Part shown: in pieces, positions 1 to 9,015 of the stretch
Position numbering within the stretch: position 1 is the first letter of the stretch
How the letters are laid out: the number at the start of each line of letters is the position of its first letter
Origin: JAADHG01 sp964418645
Lineage (GTDB): Bacteria > Bacteroidota > Bacteroidia > Flavobacteriales > Flavobacteriaceae
NCBI GenBank assembly: GCA_964418645.1
Contig: CAYQME010000003.1
Span: forward strand, 32,319 to 96,318
Length of the DNA: 64,000 nucleotides
Direction of reading: 5' to 3'
Program-made: the position numbers and the translations under genes
Notes under the pieces: generated by a model
What the model was told of the DNA's origin: nothing
The model's input: the letters and a program-made list of their open reading frames with translations, nothing else
Databases searched by the model: none

Positions 1-153
1 GTTGAGTGGAAAAAAGAAGAACGGGTAATAAAAGCAATTGCTCTTTATAATTCATTTGAAAGTAGATTTAAAGAATCTTCTTATATTGAAGAAATCAATA
101 AAATGAATAAAGACCTTATTGAGTTGCAAAAATCATTTAATACAAAAAGTTAA
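1..153 (+). CDS. bamD: C-terminal end of BamD outer-membrane assembly lipoprotein (partial)
   Basis: Only the last 50 codons are in the window, open from base 1 to the TAA at 151-153. The piece is helical and charged (KEERVIKAIALYNSF near its start), which fits the last TPR-like helices of BamD, a lipoprotein of the BAM complex that inserts beta-barrel proteins into the outer membrane. The assignment rests mainly on position: in Flavobacteriaceae bamD directly precedes the omega-subunit gene and coaBC, as here, with a 12-base gap to the next gene. The fragment alone is too short to prove the family. Confidence 0.6.
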   Translation, partial: VEWKKEERVIKAIALYNSFESRFKESSYIEEINKMNKDLIELQKSFNTKS

Positions 154-165
154 TTATATATAAAG

Positions 166-501
166 ATGGATTTAAAGAAAGTAAATGCTCCTATAAATAC
201 AGAAACGTATAATAGAAATGACATTGATGCACCAACTGAAAATATTTATGAAGCAATTTCAGTTATTTCAAGACGAGCAGAACAAATTAACACTGAGATA
301 AGAAAAGAACTTATTGATAAGTTAGAAGAATTTGCAACGTTTAACGACAGTCTTGAAGAAATCTTTGAAAACAAAGAACAAATAGAGGTTTCTAAATTTT
401 ACGAAAAATTACCTAAACCTCATGCTTTAGCTGTTCAAGAATGGCTAAATGATAAGATTTACTACAGAAACACTGAGGAAGAAGAAGATACTCAAGAATA
501 A
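166..501 (+). CDS. rpoZ: RNA polymerase omega subunit (Bacteroidota type)
   Basis: A 111-residue protein of the RpoZ/Rpb6 family, which binds the beta' subunit and helps RNA polymerase assembly. The N-terminal part has the Bacteroidota form, with the NIYEAISVISRRAEQI segment around residues 27-42 matching the conserved Rpb6 helix in which an Arg-Ala pair contacts beta'. The C-terminus is acidic (EEEED). It sits between bamD and coaBC, 12 bases after the former and directly before the latter, so the three are probably co-transcribed. The start is the ATG at 166; there is no Shine-Dalgarno sequence, as is usual in this phylum. Confidence 0.88.
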   Translation: MDLKKVNAPINTETYNRNDIDAPTENIYEAISVISRRAEQINTEIRKELIDKLEEFATFNDSLEEIFENKEQIEVSKFYEKLPKPHALAVQEWLNDKIYYRNTEEEEDTQE

Positions 502-510
502 TAATTGATG

Positions 511-1722
511 ATGTCTATATTAAGAGGCAAGAATATACTATTAGGCATAACTGCTGGTATAGCCGCTTATAAAACAGCATCATTAGTAAGGTTATTTGTT
601 AAGGCAGGTGCTAATGTTAAAGTTATTATGACACCTGCTTCTAAAGACTTTGTTACACCTTTAACATTATCCACTCTATCAAAGAACCCTGTTATATCAT
701 CATTTGTTAACGAAGATGATGAGAATGCAGTTTGGAATAATCATGTTGAATTAGGGATTTGGGCTGATTTATTTTTAATAGCTCCTGCAACTGCAAATAC
801 CATGTCTAAAATGGCAACAGGTACTAGTGATAATATGTTACTCACAACCTATTTGTCGGCAAAATGTCCAGTTTATTTTGCACCAGCTATGGATTTGGAT
901 ATGTATAAACACGATACTACAAGTAACTCCATTAAAAAGCTTGAAAGTTTTGGTAATATATTAATACCTGCCACAAGCGGTGAATTAGCTAGTGGTTTGG
1001 TTGGAGAAGGACGTATGGCAGAACCAGAAGATATTATCTCTTTTATTGAAAACGATATTGTAAAAAGCCTGCCATTGCATGAAAAGGCTGTATTAATTAC
1101 AGCAGGACCAACCTACGAAGCTATTGATCCAGTCCGTTTTATTGGAAATCATTCTAGCGGTAAAATGGGTTTTGAAATAGCTAGAGCTGCCGCCAATTTA
1201 GGAGCGAAAGTAACATTAGTTTCTGGACCAACACACCAAAGAGCTGATAGTTCACTAATTACAATTGTACCAGTTGTGAGTGCTAGTGAAATGTATGATG
1301 AAGCTCACAAGTATTTTCAAAATGCTGATATAGCTATACTTTCAGCAGCTGTTGCAGATTATAAACCAAAAATTACAGCGACTCAAAAAATAAAAAAGAA
1401 AGATTCTACGTTAACTTTAGAGTTAGAAAGAACTAAAGACATATTAGCATCTTTAGGACAAATTAAAAAAAATCAAGTTCTCGTAGGTTTTGCATTAGAA
1501 ACGAATAACGAATTAGAAAATGCAATTGGGAAGCTAAAAAAGAAGAATTTAGATTTAATTGTATTAAATTCGTTAAATGATGATGGTGCTGGTTTTGGTG
1601 TTCCCACTAATAAAGTAACTATTATTGATAAAAACGAGAACAGTATTAACTATGGCTTAAAATCTAAAGCAGAAGTTGCTCAGGATATTATGCAAGAAAT
1701 TTTAAATCAACTCCATGCGTAA
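511..1722 (+). CDS. coaBC: Bifunctional phosphopantothenoylcysteine decarboxylase / phosphopantothenate–cysteine ligase
   Basis: CoaBC catalyses two coenzyme A steps: CoaB joins cysteine to 4'-phosphopantothenate and CoaC decarboxylates the product using FMN. The N-terminal CoaC flavoprotein domain (about 1-180) has the GIAAYKTA nucleotide loop, the catalytic-type His in NHVELGIWAD and a PAMDLDMY motif where E. coli has PAMN. The segment equivalent to the E. coli active-site Cys reads GELASGLVGEGRM, with Ser in place of Cys. The CoaB domain (about 190-400) has AGPTYEAIDPVRFIGNHSSG and a lysine-rich KIKKKD. In-frame starts at 505 (TTG), 508 and 511 (ATG) are possible; 511 gives the family's usual MSIL start. 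The next gene overlaps the stop by 8 bases. Confidence 0.95.
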   Translation: MSILRGKNILLGITAGIAAYKTASLVRLFVKAGANVKVIMTPASKDFVTPLTLSTLSKNPVISSFVNEDDENAVWNNHVELGIWADLFLIAPATANTMSKMATGTSDNMLLTTYLSAKCPVYFAPAMDLDMYKHDTTSNSIKKLESFGNILIPATSGELASGLVGEGRMAEPEDIISFIENDIVKSLPLHEKAVLITAGPTYEAIDPVRFIGNHSSGKMGFEIARAAANLGAKVTLVSGPTHQRADSSLITIVPVVSASEMYDEAHKYFQNADIAILSAAVADYKPKITATQKIKKKDSTLTLELERTKDILASLGQIKKNQVLVGFALETNNELENAIGKLKKKNLDLIVLNSLNDDGAGFGVPTNKVTIIDKNENSINYGLKSKAEVAQDIMQEILNQLHA

Positions 1723-2602
1723 AATTTTATATTTAGTTGCATTTCTTTATGCATTATCAATCCAATCGCAAGAGTTAATTTGTGATATTATTGTTGACGC
1801 ACAACTTACTGGTAATGAAAATGTTCAGGTTTTTAAAACTTTAGAAACTCAACTTAAAGAGTTTATCAATAATACTAAGTGGACAAATAAAAATTTTGCA
1901 CCAAACGAACGTATTAATGCTAGTATGGTCATAAAAATTGAAAGCTATAACAACGATGTTTTTAGAGCTACTATTCAAGTAAGATCATCAAGACCTATTT
2001 TTAACTCATCGTATAGTTCTCCAATATATAATTTTAACGATAGGGATTTTTCTTTTAGATATCAGGAATTCCAAAATTTTATATACAACCCAAATCAATT
2101 TGAATCCAACTTAGTTTCTGTATTGGCATATCACATTTATATAATTTTAGGTATGGATGCTGATTCTTTTGCTTTAAAAGGAGGAGAAACCTATTATGAA
2201 CAAGCTAGAACTATTTTAAATTTTTCACAGCAAAGTAGTTTTAAAGGTTGGAAACCCGAAGATGGATTACAGTCAAGATTTTCTTTAATAGATAATATTA
2301 TGTCTCCAACGTATAAAGAGTTTAGGAGCGTTTTGTATAATTATCATATGAAGGGCTTAGATGTAATGAGCCAAAATCCAAAAAAAGGTAAAGAAAATAT
2401 TGCTAGAGCAATCAAAGAATTTGTAACTATGAACAATAGAAGACCTAACTCTTTTCTTTTAAGAGTATTTTTTGATGCTAAAGCAGAAGAAATTAAAGAT
2501 ATCTTTAGTGATGGTCCAAGTGTAAGTATTACGGACTTAGTATCTTCATTATCAAAAATAGCACCTACGCATTCCAATAAATGGCGAAACATTAGTTTTT
2601 AA
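1715..2602 (+). CDS. DUF4835 family secreted protein
   Basis: A 295-residue protein with a signal peptide (MRKILYLVAFLYALSIQSQ, cleavage probably after residue 18-19). I recognise the DUF4835 family, which in Bacteroidota lies between coaBC and recN. The mature part has the family's QELICDIIVDAQ start and a central segment ending in ILGMDADSFALKGGE. Its biochemical role is unknown; a periplasmic or envelope location follows from the signal peptide. The start overlaps the coaBC stop by 8 bases, pointing to translational coupling. Confidence 0.85.
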   Translation: MRKILYLVAFLYALSIQSQELICDIIVDAQLTGNENVQVFKTLETQLKEFINNTKWTNKNFAPNERINASMVIKIESYNNDVFRATIQVRSSRPIFNSSYSSPIYNFNDRDFSFRYQEFQNFIYNPNQFESNLVSVLAYHIYIILGMDADSFALKGGETYYEQARTILNFSQQSSFKGWKPEDGLQSRFSLIDNIMSPTYKEFRSVLYNYHMKGLDVMSQNPKKGKENIARAIKEFVTMNNRRPNSFLLRVFFDAKAEEIKDIFSDGPSVSITDLVSSLSKIAPTHSNKWRNISF

Positions 2603-2667
2603 AAGCCATTTTCTATCAAAATAAAATTGTAGCTTAGTTCTTTTAATTTCTAAAAAATAATTTACGA

Positions 2668-4320
2668 TTGCTTACGACCTTATCCATAAAAAACTATGCT
2701 TTAATAGATAGCCTTCAAGTTAACTTTAAAAATGGCTTAACTATTATTACTGGAGAAACAGGAGCTGGAAAATCAATTCTTTTAGGAGGTTTGTCATTAA
2801 TACTAGGTAAGCGTGTCGATATTACTAACGTAAAGGATACTTCAAAAAAATGTGTCATTGAAGCTACTTTGGATATAGCCAATTATAATTTGAAATCCTT
2901 TTTCAAGGATGAAGATTTAGATTATGAATCTGAGACCATAATAAGACGTGAAATACTTCCTTCAGGAAAATCCAGAGCATTTGTAAACGATTCACCAGTT
3001 AACCTCAATGTATTATCTATTTTAGGAGCTTATTTAATTGATATTCATTCACAACATCAAACCTTAGAGCTTGCTAATGATCAGTACCAATTTCAAATAA
3101 TTGATGCCTTGGCAAATAATGATGAGGATTTAAAGAAATACACTTTAAAATTAAAACAATTTAAAGACCTAAGTGCGACAATTACAGTATTACAAGATCA
3201 GAAAGCTGAAGCCGTTAAAGAGTATGATTACATTGTCTTTTTATTGCAAGAATTGGAAGAAGCTAATTTAATTCCAGATGAATTAACAGTACTTGAAACC
3301 GAATATGAAACGCTTAATAATATTGAAGCCATTAAAGATGAGTTAAACTTATCTAGTCAATTATTAAATGACGAGCAAATAGGAATTCTACAAGAAGTGA
3401 CTACATTGAAAAATAGTCTTCAAAAGTTATCTGGGATTTCCAATGTTTATTCAGAGTTGTATAATAGAGTTGATAGTGTTTTAATAGAGTTGAACGATGT
3501 TTTTGAAGAACTAGTAACTGCACAAGAACACCTTGAAGCTAATCCAAACCGTTTAGAAGAGGTAAATGAAAGACTACGAAAAATTCATCATTTATTGTTA
3601 AAACACGCCTCATCAACAATTGATGATTTGATAGAAATTCAACAAAAGTTATCAAAAAAAGTATTTGCAACTGAGACTATAGATGAAAACATTGCAAAAA
3701 AGCAAATCGAATTAGATGCGCTTAAAGTAGAGCTAAATGCCATTGCTAATGGTATTCACAACAAAAGGGAACAAGCAATTCCAAAGTTAACGGAACAATT
3801 AGAGCAGATACTTCATAATTTAGGAATAGAAAATGCAAAGTTTAGTATTTCAGTTACCATTGAAGACCATTTTTTAAGTAACGGTAAAGATAAATTGTCA
3901 TTTTTGTTTACAGCAAATAAAGGTGGCGAATTTAAACCCTTAAAAAAGGCAGCATCAGGAGGTGAATTATCAAGAATTATGTTAGCTGTGAAATCTATCT
4001 TATCCAAGTACATGCAATTACCATCCATTATGTTTGATGAAATAGATTCTGGTGTTTCTGGTGAGATTTCTAATAAAATGGCAGCAATCATGCAACAAAT
4101 GAGTAAGTCTATGCAAGTATTTACAATAACTCATCTACCACAAATTGCAGCGAAAGGAGATACACATTATAAGGTTTATAAAACAGATGTAAATGATGAA
4201 ACTGTGTCTCATCTCATAAAATTAAATTCGGAAGAACGTATTGTTGAAATTGCTCAAATGCTAAGTGGAAAAGAAATGTCAACTTCTGCCATTGCTCATG
4301 CTAAACAATTATTGAATTAA
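2668..4320 (+). CDS. recN: DNA repair protein RecN
   Basis: RecN is an SMC-like ATPase that acts at double-strand breaks. The 550-residue protein has the Walker A motif GETGAGKS at 29-36, a long coiled-coil middle (about 150-370), the ABC signature ASGGELSRIMLAVKSIL and the Walker B segment PSIMFDEIDSGVSGE near 450. The length matches the family. The start is TTG at 2668: an in-frame stop lies just upstream, no ATG precedes the conserved LSIKNYALID segment, and the start gives the usual MLTTLSIKNYALID N-terminus. It follows the DUF4835 gene by 65 bases and precedes fabI, the usual flavobacterial order. Confidence 0.95.
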   Translation: MLTTLSIKNYALIDSLQVNFKNGLTIITGETGAGKSILLGGLSLILGKRVDITNVKDTSKKCVIEATLDIANYNLKSFFKDEDLDYESETIIRREILPSGKSRAFVNDSPVNLNVLSILGAYLIDIHSQHQTLELANDQYQFQIIDALANNDEDLKKYTLKLKQFKDLSATITVLQDQKAEAVKEYDYIVFLLQELEEANLIPDELTVLETEYETLNNIEAIKDELNLSSQLLNDEQIGILQEVTTLKNSLQKLSGISNVYSELYNRVDSVLIELNDVFEELVTAQEHLEANPNRLEEVNERLRKIHHLLLKHASSTIDDLIEIQQKLSKKVFATETIDENIAKKQIELDALKVELNAIANGIHNKREQAIPKLTEQLEQILHNLGIENAKFSISVTIEDHFLSNGKDKLSFLFTANKGGEFKPLKKAASGGELSRIMLAVKSILSKYMQLPSIMFDEIDSGVSGEISNKMAAIMQQMSKSMQVFTITHLPQIAAKGDTHYKVYKTDVNDETVSHLIKLNSEERIVEIAQMLSGKEMSTSAIAHAKQLLN

Positions 4321-4323
4321 TAG

Positions 4324-4331
4324 TATCTTTG
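4324..4331 (+). promoter_or_regulatory. Candidate -7 box of the fabI promoter
   Basis: TATCTTTG matches the Bacteroidota -7 consensus TAnnTTTG exactly and lies 37 bases before the fabI start, just after the recN stop. No good -33 TTG is present at 19-20 bases upstream, so only the -7 half is convincing. Confidence 0.5.
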
Positions 4332-4368
4332 CATCTTCAAACTAACTAATATATAAACTAATTACAAT

Positions 4369-5184
4369 ATGTCATACAATTTATTAAAAGGAAAAAAAGG
4401 AATCATCTTTGGAGCCTTAGATGCCAATTCAATTGCTTGGAAAACAGCTGAACGTGTGCATGAAGAAGGTGGTGAATTTGTGCTTTCAAATGCGCCAATT
4501 GCAATGCGTATGGGGCAAATTAATGAACTTGCCGAAAAAACTGGGTCACAAATAATTCCAGCAGATGCTACATCAGAAGAAGATTTGCAAAATTTAGTAG
4601 AAAAATCGATGGAAATTCTAGGTGGTAAAATTGATTATGTATTGCATTCTATTGGCATGTCTATAAATGTAAGAAAAGGGAGAGCTTATACCGATCAAAA
4701 ATACGATTGGACTCAAAAAGGGACAGATGTATCGGCGATGTCCTTTCATAAAGTCATGCAAACATTATATAAAAATGATGCCATGAACGAATGGGGAAGT
4801 ATTGTTGCATTGACTTATATGGCAGCGCAACGCGTATTTCCAGACTATAACGATATGGCTGACAATAAAGCGTATTTAGAGAGTATTGCACGTAGTTTTG
4901 GGTATTTCTTTGGAAAAGACAAAAAAGTGAGAGTGAATACTATTTCTCAGTCACCAACACCAACAACAGCTGGACAAGGTGTGAAAGGATTTGATGGTTT
5001 TATAGCGTATGCCGATAAAATGTCACCACTCGGCAATGCAACAGCTTTAGATTGTGCCAATTATACGGTGACCCTATTTAGTGATTTAACAAAGCGCGTT
5101 ACACTTCAAAACCTTTATAATGATGGTGGTTTTAGTAATGTTGGAGTAAGTAATGAGGTAATGGATGCCTTTATGAATGAATAA
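4369..5184 (+). CDS. fabI: Enoyl-[acyl-carrier-protein] reductase (NADH), FabI type
   Basis: FabI reduces trans-2-enoyl-ACP in the last step of each fatty-acid elongation cycle. The 271-residue protein has the FabI-type Rossmann start GIIFGALDANSIAW, the HSIGMS loop, and the catalytic Tyr-Tyr-Lys arrangement in ALTYMAAQRVFPDYN followed by DNKAYLES. SQSPTPTTAG is the substrate-loop segment seen in Bacteroidota FabI. Its own -7 box at 4324-4331 suggests it can be transcribed apart from recN. A weak terminator follows. Confidence 0.96.
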   Translation: MSYNLLKGKKGIIFGALDANSIAWKTAERVHEEGGEFVLSNAPIAMRMGQINELAEKTGSQIIPADATSEEDLQNLVEKSMEILGGKIDYVLHSIGMSINVRKGRAYTDQKYDWTQKGTDVSAMSFHKVMQTLYKNDAMNEWGSIVALTYMAAQRVFPDYNDMADNKAYLESIARSFGYFFGKDKKVRVNTISQSPTPTTAGQGVKGFDGFIAYADKMSPLGNATALDCANYTVTLFSDLTKRVTLQNLYNDGGFSNVGVSNEVMDAFMNE

Positions 5185-5211
5185 ACAGAAACTTGATTTT
5201 ATATAGAAAAA

Positions 5212-5238
5212 GACCTTGATAACAATTAAGGTTTTTTT
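5212..5238 (+). terminator. Probable terminator after fabI
   Basis: A short imperfect hairpin (ACCTT pairing with AAGGT) is followed by a run of eight T residues. It lies 28 bases after the fabI stop and before a 180-base gap with no gene. Confidence 0.5.
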
Positions 5239-5361
5239 TGGTTAAATATCAAAATATAGAGTGCATTTGTCGAAGATAATTCCCACATATATCAGTTTAC
5301 CGTGAATTTTTCATAGTTTAACGATTAATAGATTAATACTCATGTTTTTATAGTAATATGC

Positions 5362-5409
5362 ATACGATTTAAACCTTAATCAAATTAAATAAACTTAACT
5401 AAATCGTAT
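5362..5409 (+). repeat. 10-bp inverted repeat in the leader of the T9SS protein
   Basis: ATACGATTTA at 5362-5371 and TAAATCGTAT at 5400-5409 are perfect inverted copies separated by 28 bases. The right arm ends five bases before the ATG at 5415, so a stem in the mRNA would end at the initiation region. It could be an operator or an RNA structure; nothing here decides which. Confidence 0.5.
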
Positions 5410-5414
5410 TAATT

Positions 5415-6929
5415 ATGAAAAAAATTACTTTACTAATGGCCGTTTTTATGTGGTCATCTATGTTTTATGCACAAACCTATTTATCTGAAGGTTTTGAAGG
5501 TACTACATTTCCACCAACTGGTTGGAAAGATGTAGCTGGAGTTAATGATGTCAATGCTTTTCCTTGGGCAGCTACTACAACGAGATCAAATTTTGGAAGT
5601 CAATCAGCTTGGTACGATGATTTTTTTATAGGAGAACCAGTTCCAGCAGTTGATAAGCATAAGTGGTTAGTATCACCAGTAATTGACTTGTCAGGAGCAA
5701 CAGCTCCAGTGTTTACATATTATGAAAGTGTAAAAGAACCTGCAATCCCAGCAATTAACAAAGTATATTATTCTACAACATATGATGGTGTTAGTACACC
5801 AAACCCAGCAAATTGGACACTTCTCAGCAGTGCTGTGGGTACTGAAGCTTGGGCAAAAAGAGGTACTTATGCACTTCCAGTAAATGCTACGGTTTATATA
5901 GCCTTTGAGTATGAAGCGGTTTTTGCATCTGCATGGTTTATTGATGATGTTTTAGTTGAAGAGACTCCAACTTGTAATCAGCCTATTTTACCAGCTGTCT
6001 CAGGTGTGACTTCAACAAGTGCTACTTTTAGTTGGACAGCAGGAGGTTCAGAAACTTTATGGGATGTGGAATTAGTTGATATTACTAGTGGTGGGTCATT
6101 CACAGGGACACCAACTGCATCTGGAGTTACAAATCCTTATATTTTTAATTCTTTAACACCAGGAAATACCTACCAAGCCTATGTAAGAGCAGATTGTGGC
6201 TTAGGTGGTAAAAGTGCTTGGTCTGGACCTATAGTATTCTCTACGGGTACAAGTAATGACGATTGTACTAGTCCTGTTGTGGTATTGCATGAAACTCTCA
6301 TTCCTGATGCTGCTTCAGCTACAGCAACTAGCGGAAGTATTGTAGGTGCCACAGGTTCTGGTTTGGCTGCAGACACTTGCAGTTTAGGAGCTATTGATAC
6401 AGAAGATGTTTGGTTTTCCTTTGTTGCAACATCGCCAAACGCAAACGTTACTATCGAAGCAGGAAGTTTTGATGTTATTCTTATGGTTTATTCTGGAAGT
6501 TGTGTAGGTTTAACTAATATTGATTGTGTAGATAATGGAGTGGAAAATCAAGGAGAAGAATCAAATCTTACGGGGTTAACAGTTGGGAATACATATTATA
6601 TAAGAGTTTTTGAATATTATGCTGTGCCTCCTGCTTCTCCGGACTTTACGGTTAAGGTATGGACATCGAGTGTTTTATCTAACGATGAATTAGATTTAGC
6701 TAATGCATTCAAATATTATCCAAACCCGGTAAAAAATGAGCTTAATTTAAGAGCACAAAATAATATTGAAAATGTATCAATTTACAATATGTTAGGACAA
6801 GAAGTTTTACGTCTTGCTCCTAATACTAATTCAAGTAAAATAGATATGTCTGCTTTACAAACTGGAGCTTATTTTATAAGAGTTACTATTAACGGTGTAA
6901 CTGAAACTAAACAAATTATTAAGAGATAA
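5415..6929 (+). CDS. Secreted multidomain protein with type IX secretion sorting tail
   Basis: A 504-residue protein with a signal peptide (about 1-19, ending YAQ). The first domain (about 20-183), beginning with a GFEG motif and containing PPTGWKDV, looks like a cleaved-adhesin / choice-of-anchor-J beta-sandwich. A fibronectin type III domain follows (about 187-277; TSATFSWTAGG), then a beta-rich domain with DVWFSFVATS and YYIRVFEY resembling the PPC class (about 279-415). The last 75 residues are a type A T9SS sorting domain, with YYPNPVKNELNL and the ending TKQIIKR. It is therefore exported through the type IX system to the cell surface or medium. The ligand is unknown. A strong terminator follows the gene. 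Confidence 0.88.
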   Translation: MKKITLLMAVFMWSSMFYAQTYLSEGFEGTTFPPTGWKDVAGVNDVNAFPWAATTTRSNFGSQSAWYDDFFIGEPVPAVDKHKWLVSPVIDLSGATAPVFTYYESVKEPAIPAINKVYYSTTYDGVSTPNPANWTLLSSAVGTEAWAKRGTYALPVNATVYIAFEYEAVFASAWFIDDVLVEETPTCNQPILPAVSGVTSTSATFSWTAGGSETLWDVELVDITSGGSFTGTPTASGVTNPYIFNSLTPGNTYQAYVRADCGLGGKSAWSGPIVFSTGTSNDDCTSPVVVLHETLIPDAASATATSGSIVGATGSGLAADTCSLGAIDTEDVWFSFVATSPNANVTIEAGSFDVILMVYSGSCVGLTNIDCVDNGVENQGEESNLTGLTVGNTYYIRVFEYYAVPPASPDFTVKVWTSSVLSNDELDLANAFKYYPNPVKNELNLRAQNNIENVSIYNMLGQEVLRLAPNTNSSKIDMSALQTGAYFIRVTINGVTETKQIIKR

Positions 6930-6951
6930 TCTTAATTGAAATATAATTATT

Positions 6952-6984
6952 AAACCTCGTTTATTATTTAAACGGGGTTTTTTA
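6952..6984 (+). terminator. Rho-independent terminator after the T9SS protein
   Basis: AAACCTCGTTTA (6952-6963) pairs with TAAACGGGGTTT (6969-6980) with one G-U pair and a five-base loop, followed by a T run. It lies 23 bases after the stop at 6929. Confidence 0.85.
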
Positions 6985-7022
6985 TTGCTTAATTTTTAGT
7001 GTTTTAATAAAGACTGTTTAAT

Positions 7023-7030
7023 TACCTTTG
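7023..7030 (+). promoter_or_regulatory. -7 box of the glycosyltransferase operon
   Basis: TACCTTTG fits TAnnTTTG. An in-frame TTG at 7028 lies inside this box and is therefore a poor start; the ATG at 7037 lies about where transcription should begin, implying a leaderless or very short-leader mRNA. Confidence 0.6.
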
Positions 7031-7036
7031 CAAGGT

Positions 7037-8050
7037 ATGACAGCAAGAGATATTTCATTTATTATTCCTATTTATAATAGGCCAGTAGAGGCAAAAGAAT
7101 TGCTTGATAGTTTTAAAGCTTTAACTGGTAATCATGATTTTGAAATAGTAATAGTTGAAGATGGTTCCACTGTAACTTCTGAAGTGGTTGTTGATAATTT
7201 TTCTAACCAACTGAATATTTCATATTTTATTAAAGAGAATACAGGTCCTGGAGATTCTAGAAACTATGGAATGAGAAGGGCTAAAGGTAATTATTTTATA
7301 ATATTAGATTCAGATTGTATTTTACCACAGCTTTATTTAACTAGCATTTTAGAACATTTAAATAACGATTATGTAGATTGTTTTGGTGGTCCAGATGCTG
7401 CGCATAAGTCTTTCAGTAATATACAAAAGGCTATTAATTTTACAATGACATCTTTTATTACTACAGGTGGGATTAGAGGAAAAAAGAATAGTGTTAATAA
7501 ATTTCAACCAAGAAGTTTCAATATGGGAATTTCAAAGACAGCATTTAATGCAACTGGAGGGTTTGGTAGAATTCATCCAGGAGAAGATCCTGATTTGTCC
7601 ATAAGGTTATCTAAGTTAGACTTTTCTACAAAACTTATACCAGAAGTTTACGTATATCATAAGCGCAGAGTTTCATGGTCAAAATTTTATAATCAAGTGC
7701 ATAAGTTTGGTTTGGTAAGACCCATATTAAGCAAATGGCATCCTGGATCAAAAAAAATCACATATTGGTTTCCAACTTTATTTAGTTTAGGCTTGATAGC
7801 GGCAATTAGTTTGGTATTTTTTAATGTTGAATTACCATTAAAACTATATGGCGTTTATTTTATTACTAGTTTTTTATTAGCTTTAATATCAACCAAAAAT
7901 GGTATTGCAGCTCTATTTTCTATATTAGCAATAATGATTCAGTTTTTTGGTTATGGCTATGGGTTTTTAAAATCAACGGTTAAATTAATATTTTCTAATA
8001 AGGATGTTGAAGAACAATTTCCTAATTTGTTTTTTAAAATAAAACGATGA
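7037..8050 (+). CDS. Family 2 glycosyltransferase, membrane-anchored
   Basis: A GT-A fold glycosyltransferase of about 337 residues. The N-terminal FIIPIYNRP strand and loop, VEDGST, and the metal-binding ILDSDC (DxD type) are visible. GEDPDLSIRL is the acceptor-side ED motif. Two or three hydrophobic segments in the last 80 residues (around FPTLFSLGLIAAISLVFF) anchor it in the inner membrane. It probably transfers a sugar to a lipid or envelope acceptor; the substrate cannot be read from sequence. I place the start at the ATG at 7037 because the TTG at 7028 overlaps the promoter. The following YbbR gene overlaps by 4 bases (ATGA). Confidence 0.85.
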   Translation: MTARDISFIIPIYNRPVEAKELLDSFKALTGNHDFEIVIVEDGSTVTSEVVVDNFSNQLNISYFIKENTGPGDSRNYGMRRAKGNYFIILDSDCILPQLYLTSILEHLNNDYVDCFGGPDAAHKSFSNIQKAINFTMTSFITTGGIRGKKNSVNKFQPRSFNMGISKTAFNATGGFGRIHPGEDPDLSIRLSKLDFSTKLIPEVYVYHKRRVSWSKFYNQVHKFGLVRPILSKWHPGSKKITYWFPTLFSLGLIAAISLVFFNVELPLKLYGVYFITSFLLALISTKNGIAALFSILAIMIQFFGYGYGFLKSTVKLIFSNKDVEEQFPNLFFKIKR

Positions 8051-9006
8051 CTGCTTCTAAGCGTAACATATTTTCACTATTTAAAACTAGAAGAGTAAAT
8101 ATATTTTTACTTTTTATAGTATTGGCATTTGTGTTTTCTGTCTTAACTAAATTATCAAAAAATTATACGAAAACATTTTCATTTCATATTAATACTGTAA
8201 ATGTTCCGGAAGATGTTGTTATTATTAACGACTCAACCATTAATATGAGAATTACCATTACAGCATATGGATTTAGGCAGATAAAGTATTATTTTAAAAA
8301 ACCAACAATTGATGTTGATTTTGCTACTCTAGATAAAAATACAACACATTATAATTGGATAGCAAAAAGAGAATTATCTAATATTATTAAACAATTTGAT
8401 ATCAATGAAAGAATTGAAAATATTGTTCCTGATACCATAGTTTTTAGATATGATGTAAATACAATAAAAAAGATTCCGGTAATTTTGGATGCAGATATCA
8501 AATTTTCAACAGGATTTGATATCAATGGGGTATTTAATCTGACTCCCGATTATATTAATGTTATTGGCCCAAAGGTTGTATTAGATTCAATTTCAGAAGT
8601 TTATACAGAGAGATTAGAGTTGGATAATATTATTTCTAATGTAAACAGTATAGTAAAATTAAAATTGCCAAGTCAATTACAAGATTTAAAGTTTTCGCAA
8701 CAGCAAGTTCAAGTTATAGGAACTGTAGAAAAATTTACTGAAGGTGTCATTGAAGTTCCAGTAAATGTTGTTAATATTCCAAAAAGTATAAAAATAAAGT
8801 ACTACCCAAAAACAATTCCAGTTATTTATTATACAAGTTTAAATAATTTTAAATCGATATCTTCGAGTAGTTTCATTGTAGAGTGTGATTATAATTCGCT
8901 TAGTGCCGAAGACTCATATCTTATTCCTAAAATTGTCCAACAGCCAGATTTGGTAAAAAATGCTAGACTAAGTATAAAACGCATTGAATTTATTTTAGTA
9001 CAATAA
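8047..9006 (+). CDS. YbbR-domain membrane protein
   Basis: A 319-residue protein with one N-terminal transmembrane segment (about 17-37, VNIFLLFIVLAFVFSVLTKL) and an extracytoplasmic part made of YbbR-like beta repeats (VPEDVVIIND..., IPVILDADIKF..., VEVPVNVVNIPKS-type strands). In Firmicutes YbbR/CdaR regulates the diadenylate cyclase CdaA; in Bacteroidota the protein is found as here, just before coaE, and its partner is not known to me. It overlaps the glycosyltransferase by 4 bases and lies 9 bases before coaE, so the three form an operon. Confidence 0.8.
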   Translation: MTASKRNIFSLFKTRRVNIFLLFIVLAFVFSVLTKLSKNYTKTFSFHINTVNVPEDVVIINDSTINMRITITAYGFRQIKYYFKKPTIDVDFATLDKNTTHYNWIAKRELSNIIKQFDINERIENIVPDTIVFRYDVNTIKKIPVILDADIKFSTGFDINGVFNLTPDYINVIGPKVVLDSISEVYTERLELDNIISNVNSIVKLKLPSQLQDLKFSQQQVQVIGTVEKFTEGVIEVPVNVVNIPKSIKIKYYPKTIPVIYYTSLNNFKSISSSSFIVECDYNSLSAEDSYLIPKIVQQPDLVKNARLSIKRIEFILVQ

Positions 9007-9015
9007 CTTGAACAA

